Assembly (NCBI GenBank): GCA_019671135.1
Contig: JAHRHY010000018.1
Coordinates: 1,116,001 to 1,180,000, forward strand
Source of the DNA: Linnemannia hyalina
Taxonomy: Eukaryota; Mortierellomycota; Mortierellomycetes; Mortierellales; Mortierellaceae
DNA length: 64,000 nucleotides
Direction: 5' to 3'
In this document: in pieces, positions 23,301 to 34,215 of the stretch
How the letters are laid out: each line of letters opens with the position of its first letter
How positions within the stretch are numbered: the stretch's first letter is position 1
Made by a program: the position numbers and the translations under genes
The notes under the pieces: model-generated
The model's database searches: none
The model's input: the letters and a program-made list of their open reading frames with translations, nothing else
What the model was told of the DNA's origin: nothing

Positions 23301-24982
23301 AGAAAGAGTTGCAGCGGGTGGCGAGGGGTTCCGGCTTGGTGGCTCAAGTGCAATAATGGCGTGTTCCTGAAGATCTTTCTCGTGTGCTCTGTTCTGCTCC
23401 TGCTCCTGCTCCTGCTCCTGAACGTCCTCTTCGGGTGATGTCTGGGCCTCGTCATCCATCTCGACATCAATAGGTCCTGTGGCAGCTGGTGACTCTGAAG
23501 CATAGTACTTGACCGTGTCTGCATTCTCCTGGTCATCTTCTTCGTCGTCAGGGTAGAACTTCACATCCACCTCCTCATCCAGTACGGGGTATAACGGGGA
23601 CTCTGACTCGTCATTCTCCTCTTCAGCATCATCAGCAGTCTCAAACTGCTTGGTGGAGTGGAATGTCTGATCCTCGTCGTCCTCGCGTTGGGCAAACGCC
23701 TCCTCGTCATCATCTGTGCCGGTTGAGAATGGGTTCTCAGAATCTGCCAAGACTCGTTCAGCCCGCTCATCCAGTGATTCTGATTGATGCAAGAGCTCCT
23801 CCGACGCATCAATGAGGTCCTGGGACTTTTGGATCTTATCCGCAATCCTTGCATCAGATTGAGTCAACTCCTGGTCTAAGGCATCGACATCGTCGTTGGC
23901 CTTCTGCTTGGAGCCCTTCTTGCCTTTCTTCTTCCGCTTGCCGCCCTTGGGTGTTGGCTCTTGGATTTCCTGAATTTCCGGGGTTTCCTGAGTTGGCTCT
24001 GCGCTGATCTCGGATGGCTCGGCATGAACTGTGTTTAAGATGACGTTCTCGTGAGATATGGTAGTAGTGGTGGTGGTCTCCTGTGTGATGATGACTTCCT
24101 CGTCCAGTCTGGAGGTCTGACTGCGCGTTGATCTTCGTGTTGCCCGGACGGGTGTGGATTGACGAGAATCGCGTTTCCTAGAGCTGCGCTTCAACTCTTT
24201 GCGATCGGTTCCTGCATCTGAATCTAGTCCGCTAACAAGGCTCTCCTCTCTCTCCATGCGGCGCGCGGCATCGATCAAATCCTCAGCAGCATCTGTCACG
24301 CTTCCTTCTACGAAGCTGCCCTCTGGGGTCAAGTTACTTTCATCCTCCTGCGATGGTGCGATCAATGTCAACTAATTTAATCAATGTTAAGATCAGGTGG
24401 TTAATACTCTTGCATATGCCAAGAAGAAATCATAATCCAGTGTTATTCATGCAGTAATATATCATAGAACCAGGATAACTGATGAGTAAGTACCTGAGAG
24501 TCTTCAGTACGCATAGTAGCCACTGGATCCGAGTCCTCGATGATCTCTATGCTTTCGTCCTGGTCATTAGAGGTACTCGTTCTGCGGCCTGTGTTATCCT
24601 CGTCCTCTGCCTCAGTTGTATGATGGTCTCCTGCTGAAGTATCCTCGGCAGTCTTGTCGTCATCGATCTGTTCTGTCTCCTTGCTCTGTTCTTGAGAAGA
24701 ACTCTCGGATATCCAAGGCATCAAGAACCGTGCGATCCGTGTCTGCAACGAAGGCTCTTCTTCCTTTAGGGAAAAAAAGAAAAAAAAACACAAGTTAGTG
24801 AATGGCATTGCAAATCGCGAGAGAGATTAGGGTTGGAGTAAAACATGCTTGTGTGATGTGTGTGAAGGTAGGGCGTGAAGGGGTACCTTCTTTATGTGCG
24901 GATGTGACTCTCCCTCTGGGCGTGCATAGGGCGTCTTTCTTGGAGAGGAGCGCCGTTTGCTCCGTGTTTTAAGCGTGTCCAT
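20329..24982 (-). CDS. FG-repeat nucleoporin, nuclear-basket type
   Basis: Exons 24887-24982, 24494-24763, 23006-24371 and 20329-22910 give 1437 residues; phases close across all three introns. The basic N-terminus is followed by an amphipathic stretch (SLQTRIARFLMPWIS, about residues 37-51) like the membrane-binding helices of basket nucleoporins such as Nup1/Nup60. A long acidic, Glu/Asp-rich middle with an EQEQEQ repeat comes next, then a Lys-rich patch (KKKGKKGSKQK), a conserved-looking block (YEGVDWDDLPNQVKVKRLLE), and some 350 residues of SPFG/FSFG repeats broken by Ser/Lys/Thr-rich spacers. FG repeats bind transport receptors in the pore. After a polyalanine run, an Asp/Glu/Gly-rich segment precedes further FG motifs. 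The last donor could be GTACGT (used here) or GTCTAT. Annotation as two separate genes is the likely mistake. Confidence 0.8.
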
Positions 24983-25303
24983 GGCGTGAACAGTGTGCGC
25001 GTGTGGGAGTGTTGCTGGTTGGTGCGAGTTTCGTGAGTGCTAGGGGTGAATGCGTGTGTTTTGGTGGGGAAGTATGAAACGGTGAAGAGGGAAGGCGGCA
25101 CAAGACGAGGCCTGCAAAAGTATGTGTGTAAGAGAGGAAGAGTGAGAAAGAAAGAAAGTGAGGATGGACAAAAAAAAGGCTAGAGAGTCGGCATGGCCAA
25201 AAGCGTGTTTTTCTTTGGCTGATCGTGTTGAGAAAGACCCTCTGGACGAAATATGAAACGTCAAAGTAGAAATGGGGATCGCACATGCTGTCTAAAATTA
25301 TAT
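24983..25303. other. Upstream region of the nucleoporin gene
   Basis: About 320 bp between the nucleoporin start and the 3' end of the next minus-strand gene. It is purine-rich on the plus strand. No gene seen. Confidence 0.5.
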
Positions 25304-26121
25304 TTATTTCGGTCTTGCTCCACTGTCTTTGGGTATCCGATAGCCCTTACCATGGCCCCCAAAGTACGACCAGAACATGAACTTGACCTTCATCCCATCC
25401 ATACACGAGTCACCCTCTGATCGACGCTGGAGACCACTGGAACTGCTCAAGGAGGAAGAAGACAAGGCCTCCTTGTCCTCTGGGATCCTGACGGCATAAA
25501 TACGCTTCTGTTCCAGCTTGAAATGCTTGTCCAAACTCCGATCGCACGAGCCTGGTGCCTCGTCGGGGAATATACAGACATGGCCGCATACAGGTACAGC
25601 CCGCCCTCTCCACCACTCCTCCACATCAGACGGGTCGAGAAATAGTTCTCAGCGGTTCCGCTTCCTGAACACTCGGCAATCTTGCTTAGTCCTAACAAGG
25701 ATACCGGGAAAGCTTGCCTCCACGAACCCGGTGAAAGCTAGGTTCAAAGAGCATCTGGAATTCGAGACGGGTGCAGCGGCTTTCAGGACCAGAGATGGCT
25801 TACCTAGGCAGAGGCATCAGCATAAAAGAGCTGTGCTTGTTGCCAGAACGGGCATAGGAATTGGCATGGTACAAGGATCGCAGAATGTGAGAGTCGGGTC
25901 ACGGATAATGTCGAACTGTTCATCACTACCTCCCAGACCTTGGGCGACATGAGGTGGGCCTTGGGGCTGGGAGAGGGACGAAGAAAGGTTGGCGACCTCC
26001 ATGGTAAATAGCTCTTGCCGTTGAAGCGTTGATGGCGTATGTGTCGACGGAAGATGGAGAAAAGGCAAAGGTTTGTGAATGAGCTGGCAATGACAGCCAA
26101 GGCGAGAGTGAAGAGTCGCAT
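25304..26121 (-). CDS. Small gene of uncertain structure, possibly secreted or decayed
   Basis: Several coding-like pieces lie in order on the minus strand. At 26121 an ATG opens a signal-peptide-like start (MRLFTLALAVIASS). A coding-like piece follows at about 25820-25880 in another frame, ending at a GTAAGC donor. After an ATTCCAG acceptor comes CSLNLAFTGFVEASFP. The last part (LFLDPSDVEEWWRG, then PVCGHVCIFPDEAPGSC) runs to a stop at 25304. One TGA (25649-25651) lies in frame before the last part; it is avoided if a 56-nt intron (GTATCC...CTGAG) is used. No single clean model joins the signal peptide to the rest. No family recognised. Either a multi-intron secreted protein or a gene in decay. 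Confidence 0.35.
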
Positions 26122-26964
26122 GGTATGTACTATGTATTGAAGGGTGCGAAATAAAGACGCGCATGATGGATGATGGTCTCTAGGGTTTGATTACCGGACC
26201 GACGGTGCTTCTTTTATAATGACCATGAGGCAAATGCTTTGAGAGGACCCGGTGCTACCATTTTTGACACAGGTCCCATCCCAACTCCCAAGTCGGCGTT
26301 GGTATTGTATTGCAAGGTCTGCATCCTATACATGTATGAGTCAACTCATCTCCGCCTGTTGGGTTAGGATTGGCCCTAGAAAGGCAGAAAAGACAAGTGA
26401 ACGCGTTCTAAGTGGGTTCAATATCAACACTGCTCTTGGTTTTGTCACAGATAAAAACAAAGGACAAGAAGAGCAAGAGGACGACGAAAAGACGAAAGAG
26501 GGCTATTAGCAGCTGTACCTTAGATGCCAGCCCGAGACCATTGTCGGGGTCGCCGGCAGGCTATGTTTCTGTGGGTGACTTGTTCCTGAATCAGGGCGGT
26601 GTTCTTACAGGCCAGGGGGTGGAAAAATGAGTCGTTTATCTGGCATGGAACAAAAAGAACCTTAACAACTCTCACGCTCTAGCTGCCGCGACGCGAGAGG
26701 CAATCAGTACTTTAACGAGACTCGTGTTCTTCTTTGGGGCCCTCTTCTGTGGAATCGGTCTAGGGCTGTTTCTCGCTCCCTACTTCCCTCCTTCCTTTTC
26801 TCCCTCCCTCCAATTCACTCCATTGAAATGCGAGTACAAAACAACTCCGATGCCAATGCAGAAGTGTCCTCGATTCTCAATCAACAAAAGGCAGTTGGGG
26901 AAGACTCCGAGAAACGAAAAAATAAAAAGGGAGCAAAAAGAAAAAAGGGCGTCCAGGAGCCAAG
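26122..26964. other. Intergenic region before the cysteine-rich locus
   Basis: No confident gene. Short plus-strand frames near 26252-26630 are charged but lack motifs. The sequence from 26700 on is the probable promoter and leader of the decayed gene that follows. Confidence 0.4.
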
Positions 26965-29900
26965 TTGCGCACCCTCGTACAATTGTACGCTGCCAACATT
27001 CCAGACGCCCTCGCTGCTATAAACAACAATACCCTCAGGCCTATACCCTTTGTCAACAGCACCTTCAGCAAGACCCTTGCATTCTACGATGTCATCGAAA
27101 TGCAGGCTCCTTGTCTCTCGCCTGCCTATGCTGACATCGCAGCCGCCCTCAAGCAGTTGGCTTGCAGCGACCGCAAGCTGATGTCGGCCAAGTTCAATAT
27201 GCACCACTACGGCACCGAGAAGACGATGAATCTTGAGCTCCGAAACACTGGTGGTGGTGGCGGGAACCATAACAACTGTTTCCACAATCGTTGGGCGGAC
27301 AGGTGCACGTCTACTGGCATATTCTGCGGTATCGATCTGTTTGGCTGCAACACGATTGACGATGGCCTGTACAGTTGTGCGACGATTGGTCAGAAGCCAA
27401 GTTTGCTCGAGATCTGCCCTCTTGGCGGCTGTGTCCTGTTCCTTCATCGAATGGTCCCTCCCACTGCCGCCGCGGCGAATGCGAGTGTGCTGGCACAGGC
27501 CAGGTATGTTCTAATTGTTTAAGTTCATTTTTGATTGATAGATGGCTTTAATTCGATTAAGGCCCAGCAAATTTCAGCTCGTCAACTGATCAGTCACCAA
27601 TCAATTTATTATCCACCCCAGGTCTGCGGGTCAGAGTTCCATCCCTCCTGCAGGTTCGACGACAGTACGCTGTATTTTTGCAAGGGATCCAACAGCACCC
27701 CCGTTGCTTTGCACAAGTGCCCCATTGGCGAATGCCCCAAGGGCGCAACCGATTGTCCCATCCGTCCCATTGACGATACCTCTCTTTGCAAGGGCGCTGG
27801 ATCGGTATGTTACCTCTCTCTTTTTTCTTCCCACGCACTTGATTAAACGTTGTCCCTCCTGCAGCCACCTCTTTTTTTAACACGATCGCAAGCGCACACA
27901 AAAATTTATTTTGATGTGGGAGTAGATCTGTGGTGCGACTTTTGATTCATTGTACAAGTACGAAATGGGTTCGTTATACACTTGTACAGGCAAGGGCGAG
28001 AAGCCTACGGTCCAGACAAGGTGTGAGTCCCTGTCTTGCCCAAGCGGACAGAGCGCCTGTGAGCCTCCTCCACACACCGATTGCAAGTGTCAAAATCCTG
28101 GCCCGGTACGTTCTTCTATTTACTTTTTCCTTGCCTTATTGTAACATCAACAACAACGTACTCACGCCCTTTCACTTATTTTACTTTTCTTCTATATATT
28201 TGCGGCGCGTCTTTCCTTGCAAAGTGCGAGGCAGATGCTGGTTCGCTCTACACATGTACCAACAAGAGTGGCAAGCCCAAGGGTGGAGAGAGGTGTAAGT
28301 CCAACAGCTGCCCTGCCGGAAACACAAAGTGTGATCCTCTGCCATTCATCAAGGATTGCTACTGTAAAACCGTCGGAAAGGTAACAAAAACATAAATTCT
28401 AATGAACAATATAGTAACCCTGGGTCATAGATACGGTACACCAACAAATGCTAACGAGCGAAGAAACATCGACTCGTGGAGGTGACTTTGATGCTTCTTG
28501 CAAGTTCGACAAGGATACGGTCTACGAGTGTTCAGCCGAAGGAGCAACACCCAAACCCGGCAAGAAGTGCGGTGCTGGTTTATGCAGCTCTTCTGATAAG
28601 ATGTCTACAACTTCCGTCGCAACGTGCAAGCCAGATTGTACCTGCAAGGCCAACAAGGACACTGTACGTATTGACGGCGATTGGCTCAAGTGAAAAAAAA
28701 ACATTCCTCTTGAGCTTGAAGATGCTATGGCAGTTCTAACTTTTTCCATAACATCTAAACTACTTTCTAGTGCGGAATCGACTTCCAAGCACACTGCAAG
28801 TTCCCCAAGGATACCCTGTACACATGCGTCAACATCGGCGATACTCCCAAGCAAAAGTAAGTCTGCGCTCTTGACGGCTGCAAGACAGGCACCAATAAGT
28901 GCTATGTCGACCCATGCGCCTGCAAGGTGGTTGGAGAAATCTGCGGTAAATTTTTTTGCGCGACCCAGAAGCCGGACACCATCTACATTTGCAATGTAGT
29001 TAACGGACCCGCTATCCCGAAGCCCAATACGGCCGATTGCGGTGACGGAAAGTGCAACGGCAGCCGATGTGGCGAGAACACTTGTATTTGCACGGAAGAT
29101 GGACTCTTCTGTGGCGTGGATTGAACCCTGACCTGTACTACAACTGCGGTAAGGGCATGAAACCCTTCCCTTTCGACCGCTGCAAGAACGGCAAGCCTAC
29201 CACCGGAAAGTGTCTCTGCAACGATGGAAACTCTGTGAGTGGCAGCGAGCAACACCCTCATACCCGCTTTGCGAGAAATCATTACTGTTTTAAGCTTGAC
29301 TGACCTTTTCGTGTCTGCTCCTTTTTTGGCCTATGCGTAATCTGTAGATGTGCTCGACATACTTCCCATTTGAATGCGGCTACTAACAAAGTCAGATTTT
29401 CGCTTGCCCAACAGGCGCAGGTGGCAAACTAGTCACTAAGGAGCAATGTGGTGAAGGCAGATATACCCTTGCCATCAAGTGAGATGAAGACTGCAAGTGT
29501 CAAGACGCTTCTTCTGTAAGTTCTCTTGCCCTTCTTTTCGTTTTGTTCACGGTACTTCGCGCCTTTTCATTTAGAGTGTGCCCTCTAACTTTATTTTTCT
29601 TATTGCAACTGTAGAAATGTGGAAAGAACTTTGAACCCAAGTGCAAGTATGTTCCAGGCTCGATCTACACTTGTTCAGGCCAGGGAGCGACACCAGTGGA
29701 GGGCAAGCCTTGCGAATCTGCCGAGCTGTGCGATTCCGTTTCGGGTGCTGGCAGGTGTCTCGGCGAATGTAAGTGCAAGGCTTATGAACCAGTACGTTTC
29801 TCCTCAACCTAATTTTCCTTTGTCCGTTGAATCATGCGCGCCATTACTCTTTGATTTGATACTCGGTCACTCATCTCTTAACTCTTCTTTTTTTTGAATC

Positions 29901-30026
29901 CTATAGGTTTGTGGTGCGGCATTCCCAGAGAGCTGCAAGTTCAAGCCAGGATTACTCTACCAGTGCGATTTCGGAGGAGCGGATTCAGCCAGACCTACGA
30001 CATGCCAGATCCCCTGCAACCCCTAG
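26965..30026 (+). pseudogene. Decayed gene of about eleven cysteine-rich modules
   Basis: Repeated modules of about 45-60 residues share the pattern CGxxF...C...LYxC...G..P....C....C...CxC. The first lies in the frame open from 26965 (around 27320-27503). Clean module exons are 27622-27804, 27926-28105, 29615-29791 and 29907-30026; others lie at about 28180-28380, 28470-28663, 28771-29234 (two to three modules) and 29348-29515. Lesions seen: a frame change near 27432, loss of an AG acceptor near 28178, a Cys-to-Arg change near 28480, TAA at 28858, TGA at 29122 with a frame change, TAA at 29384 and TGA at 29480. The final TAG is at 30024. No signal peptide is visible upstream of the first module. 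The intact ancestor was probably a secreted or wall-associated, disulphide-rich protein; that is inference. No named family recognised. Confidence 0.75.
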
Positions 30027-30736
30027 CATGGACCCGACAAGTGAGGTCCAATCTCTTTAAAGCCTAAGAGATGCCTTTTTCAATTTTTGTTTATATTTTT
30101 GTTTATATATTTTTGATCATTGCAGGATATTTGTTATTTGGAAAGAAGCGGGGATGGAGATGCTCAACACCACATGTCATCCCCGCCCACTTCTTTTCGC
30201 CCACCACCATGCAGTGGATACCCTATCCCCATGGCCCATTTTATTGTAGTTAATTTCTTATACAGAGGAGGGCATTATGTTTTCACGTAGCAGAGAGAGT
30301 AGCTGTTTGTATTTATGTCCAACAATAAACATGTCAGTCTTCAATAATATCCTTGATTCCACTCTTGTGGATAAGAGATACTTAAGAAGATGTTGCCAAG
30401 CTACTTGGATGGTAGATAGGATGAACATGGGAGAGGGTGACGGGAATATCGGCTTCCTTCCAATGCTCGTTTGAAAGGACACCAATATGAAAAATGGCCA
30501 CATTCTGCAGATCAACAGGATGAAATAGCATTCTCGGACAAAGGAATGAAAAAGGGGATGACAACAATTGCAACGATCGAGCGTTTATATAAAGTGGCCC
30601 TCTACTTTCATTCAAACACATCTCGCAACCCCCCTTTCTTTTCGTTCTTTCTTTCGCAACCTCGCACATTCACCTCCTGCTAATACAACCTCCTTACAAC
30701 CACCAACACGTTCGTATCTCACGATCATCTAACGCC
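30027..30736. other. Intergenic region with the promoter of a small secreted-peptide gene
   Basis: No gene seen in the first 550 bp. The stretch from 30463 shares the motif ATGCTCGTTTGAAAG with sequence upstream of the gene at 36881 (there ATGCTCGTTCGAAAG). A TATA box and a C/T-rich leader precede the ATG at 30737. Confidence 0.5.
30586..30593 (+). promoter_or_regulatory. TATA box of the 30737 gene
   Basis: TATATAAA lies about 145 bp upstream of the ATG and is followed by a C/T-rich leader, the arrangement of a strong regulated fungal promoter. Confidence 0.55.
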
Positions 30737-30856
30737 ATGATCTCCACACGCGCTTTCACCGCCCTTTTCTTCATTTTCGGCGTCGCCCTCACTGTCCAAG
30801 CCTTTCCAAGTGGGTTCGAGACAGAACGGAGGAATGTGATTCGTTCACAATCGTAG
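30737..30856 (+). CDS. Small secreted peptide precursor (39 residues) or first exon
   Basis: An ATG after a TATA box and pyrimidine-rich leader opens a 39-residue frame. It begins with a clear signal peptide (MISTRAFTALFFIFGVALT, cleavage probably after VQA) and leaves a mature part of about 17 residues without cysteine. The start resembles that of the gene at 36881 (MISTYVFIALV). It could be the first exon of a longer gene using a GTGGGT donor within the mature part. Function unknown. Confidence 0.45.
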   Translation: MISTRAFTALFFIFGVALTVQAFPSGFETERRNVIRSQS

Positions 30857-31753
30857 GTGGGGGAAAGGGTGATTGGTGTAGGTTACGATGTATAGAAGTC
30901 CTAATAAACACTTTTAAGCAAAGGGAACTCGCGCTGCATTATTAAACTACCCTCGGGCAGTGGTCTGTCTATGGTGTTATATTACTATCCCGCATTTTCT
31001 GTTTGTCATAAAGTTACAGGAAGGAGATGAGTTAGAAACACTAAATAAATATCTGATAGACCTATCGCAGCAGGGCCGAGACTTCTTTCCACCATTGCCA
31101 ACTGTCCTAAAGAGACCCTAGAACTTTTTTTTAGTATTATTCCTTGCCAGGCAAAAGAAAATCAAAGAGCCGTTCGATCAAATTTGCCATCCTCAGAATA
31201 CCTTATTTCTATATTTAATTTTCCCGGCCCATGATTCACATTTCCCCGATTCTCCACATAAACCTAATCTTGTTATTCCTTGAATGGTGTTACATGGCGT
31301 TACTCTCTTGATGTTTTATCTCGATGCTCTCCTTCTAGGCCCAACTGGTAACGGTCTATCCCCAACATTATATATTCATTCCCGAACAACAACTTGATCT
31401 GTCTCATTTCTTTTATAACCTTGTTCGGGTATATAAAGGAAGTGCACCAACCCAACGTCCCACACCAACACACGTCTACCCCAATTTACATTCAATCCAG
31501 CTTCAAGAACCATCCATCCGTACGATTTCCTCCACGAAAATCATTACCACAAGTGCCATTAACCCCATTTCAAAACACTTACGGTAACACTCACAAGAGA
31601 CCTGTACAGTCCATGCACACACCCCGGTCCTTTAACTTGAACCCTGTGGAGTCTTTTGACAGCATTTATATATATATATATAACTGACATTCTGCTGTCT
31701 TTCATCCTCTTTTACATCTGTTATTGTTTACGCATAGCCGTTACTCCAACACT
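30857..31753. other. Intergenic region with TATA-like sites
   Basis: No confident gene. TATATAAA at 31430-31437 is followed by about 250 bp of open but featureless plus-strand sequence, perhaps a dead or uncapped gene start. A (TA)n run at 31667-31683 sits about 70-90 bp before the ATG at 31754 and may serve as its TATA element. Confidence 0.4.
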
Positions 31754-32083
31754 ATGCTACTGAATAAGATTGCTCTTGCACTCGCCGTTGCCTCTCTGGT
31801 TGCCGCAGGTTCTAACTCCCGGATTCCAACAACATCTGTTGGATGTCCCGATAGGTATCTTCAAACCAAAAAAATTTGCAAAATTGCAAACAAGCCTGAC
31901 GTCTGTTGCCCAGCCAATGGAGAGGACCACTACCTAAACGACTATAGAGGGTGTCTTCCTCAGCGGATAGGATGTCCCAAAGACACATTCGCTTGTCCTG
32001 AAGACTTTGGTGGCAACTGTTGTTCTATTGACAGCTTCTGTGGCGCTATGACTGTTGACCAAAGTTATGTCTGCCTCTCCTAA
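31754..32083 (+). CDS. Small secreted cysteine-rich protein (109 residues)
   Basis: The ATG at 31754 is chosen because it places a typical signal peptide at the N-terminus (MLLNKIALALAVASLVAAG); the frame opens ten codons earlier. The mature part has about 12 cysteines in pairs and spaced singles (DVCCPAN, FGGNCC, GCP, ACP), typical of apoplastic or wall-associated fungal small proteins. No family is recognised. It is intact, unlike the modular locus to its left, and has a TA-rich element close upstream. A role in interaction with other organisms or in wall structure is possible but unproven. Confidence 0.65.
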   Translation: MLLNKIALALAVASLVAAGSNSRIPTTSVGCPDRYLQTKKICKIANKPDVCCPANGEDHYLNDYRGCLPQRIGCPKDTFACPEDFGGNCCSIDSFCGAMTVDQSYVCLS

Positions 32084-32477
32084 TAGCGACCTGTACTCCC
32101 CCTTTCTACGCACAGTTAGAATACGCTTTCTATAATTGAGGAGTTTCAAACTTTGACAATTTCGAGGCATGAATAAACGCTTTCTCAAAACACATCATCT
32201 CAAGGGCTGATAAGTTTTTAAACACGCCAAAACAACACGCCCCTCTTTTTGTTGGAAAAAATGGTTAACAACTGCGAGGACACTATATTTAACTTACAAG
32301 CATTCAGTCTTTCTCTCTCAAATGCCAGCGTTTGCTATGACCATCAATAAACCTGAGAAGCTGTCCAGTCAGTCGGTGTTTAACTTCCGCAGTCAATCTT
32401 TACACACAGCCAGTTGTGTGTGGCCCTATCTCGCTGCTCTAGTCGAAGCAATATATGACAGGGAAATAATCTTATAG

Positions 32478-32714
32478 TACGTGATCGAAGCCACAACTAC
32501 CAGCCCTGCCAATCCTACCAGCCCTGTCAACCCTATCAGCCCTGCCAATCCTACTAGCTCTGCCAGTCCTACTAACTCTATCAGCCCCTCCGACTCTTGC
32601 AGTCTTAGTCTGAGGAGCTGTCTAAGCTTTACTGATGTTCCGACTAGCACGCCAAGAGAATATCGTGCAGAGCTATCATCAGAATTAGAAGAAACGGATC
32701 AAATAGAAGAATAA
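32478..32714 (+). CDS. Possible terminal exon with Ser/Pro/Thr/Asn repeats
   Basis: After an acceptor (CTTATAG) an open frame encodes repeats of the form SPANPTSPVNP, then a short Cys-containing stretch (SDSCSLSLRSCL) and an acidic end (SELEETDQIEE) before a TAA. The DNA repeat unit is about 15 bp and imperfect. No upstream exon was identified, so it may be a gene fragment. Confidence 0.22.
   Translation, partial: YVIEATTTSPANPTSPVNPISPANPTSSASPTNSISPSDSCSLSLRSCLSFTDVPTSTPREYRAELSSELEETDQIEE
32497..32590. repeat. Imperfect 15-bp minisatellite
   Basis: About six degenerate copies of a unit like CCTACCAGCCCTGCC. It encodes the Ser-Pro-Asn-Pro-Thr repeats on the plus strand. Confidence 0.6.
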
Positions 32715-34119
32715 TACAGATATTTGAATAATGCTGATGGATGTGACAGACGCGTTAAACACGTCAATCGGCTAAGGAGAATAAATACATGAACTGTGAA
32801 AGCAGTAACCCACCATATACTGCTAATTTTTTTTTTGTGATTTCACTTCTGTTTAAAGGAACTCTTTGGCAGAAGAAGACAATACTGACAGATTAGTGGG
32901 ACATCTCCTCAGGAACAGGTCTTCCTCCGTTCTCACCCTACTCATACCAACATAGGCCTGGACAGAACAGAAAAGACCCTCCAGATCCACCAGGGTTTTA
33001 TCGAGAGTGAATCCTGGAGCCCGATGGATCGTCAGTGCGTAAGCAAGGAGAAAGGGAAATTGCCTGCGACAATGGCTTCCGCTCGATATAGTTCTCGTCT
33101 CTCTCCCAATCCACAAGCTGAAGCCACCTCGACACTCAAAGTGCACCTGCACATGACTTGATTCTATCTCCATGACCACTTCGATTGATCCATTCATAAC
33201 GCCGGCATTAGGAGCAAGATTCGATGTGACGATAACAAGCGCCCCAATCCATAGTGTCAGCTCCGTCTGCAGACCTGTATCTCCCTCGATAGCCAATATC
33301 CAACTCGCTGCATCAGAGGTATTCCCACGCGAATCCTCAGCAATAAACACCACCCTGGTGTTAGCGTCCAAGGGGTTGTCCATTGCCTCGTCATTGTGAT
33401 CATTGGCTGTCTTGGTGCGTGCTGTGAGTATCGTCAAGGAGCGCATATGCACTTCAAGGAACTTGTGTAAGTCTCGGCGCGAAAAGCTTGACCGTACGAG
33501 ATCAATGTCCTGTCTTGAGGTTGGACCAGATCGGATAATGTCCAAAAACTTGTAGAACTCGGGGTCCCCTCTCTGGCGACAGTTCTGGTCCAGAATCAGT
33601 TCCACAAACAACGAGTACTCACAGGCAAAAGTGATCCACTGACGAGGGTCGTTGGAGAGCCCTTTTACAACCGGTCTCAATTGCTTCAAATCGCCAAGCA
33701 ACACTATAGGCAATCCTCCAAAAGGCTTATGTCTATCTGTCGAGTAGGCGAGATCCTTGAGCGTGTTGGAGATTATAGATAACATTGACGCCGTTATCAT
33801 TGACAATTCGTCAATAATAGAGAAAGGGGCATCCCCATCTCGAACTCGCGTGCCATGGGTCCCAGCGCTGCCTGACACAACATACAGACCCGGGTCGTCC
33901 ACCAGTTTTCGCAGCACATTGTGTTATGCATCTGTCAGATGATAGTAACAGCGTTCATCAAACGTTTCCTGTTGATTCTGACCTATTGGGCAATCAACTA
34001 GCAAAGGCTCCACTTCTCTCAATACACTGGGGTCCAACTTGTTCCAAGCCATATCTACCAGACTCTTGAATTGATACTCCTGTGCGACAGTATCATAGTA
34101 GAGCCATCTGCACCACACT

Positions 34120-34215
34120 CCATCTATTAACCTGGTCCCCCAACCACATCCCCATCTAACCACCTGGCCCCCAACCACAACCTCATCTAACCACCTGGCC
34201 CCTCAACCACACCAC
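34120..34215. repeat. Short tandem repeat, about 31 bp unit
   Basis: Two to three diverged copies of a unit containing CATCTAACCACCTGGCCCC and CAACCAC lie within the Helitron remnant, just before a plus-strand TATA-like site. Confidence 0.55.

Larger units (their letters stand above)
32084..32852. other. Intergenic region between secreted gene and Helitron remnant
   Basis: Holds the 3' flank of the secreted gene and a Ser/Pro/Asn-coding tandem repeat. I could not identify a Helitron 3' terminus (CTRR with preceding hairpin) with confidence. Confidence 0.4.

Noticed and set aside
28858..28863. Reading TAAGTC at 28859 as a normal splice donor (GTAAGT) that removes the stop
   Set aside because: Cysteine-module coding continues in the same frame straight after it (VCALDGC...), so splicing here would delete half a module. 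A nonsense change fits better, though alternative splicing cannot be excluded.
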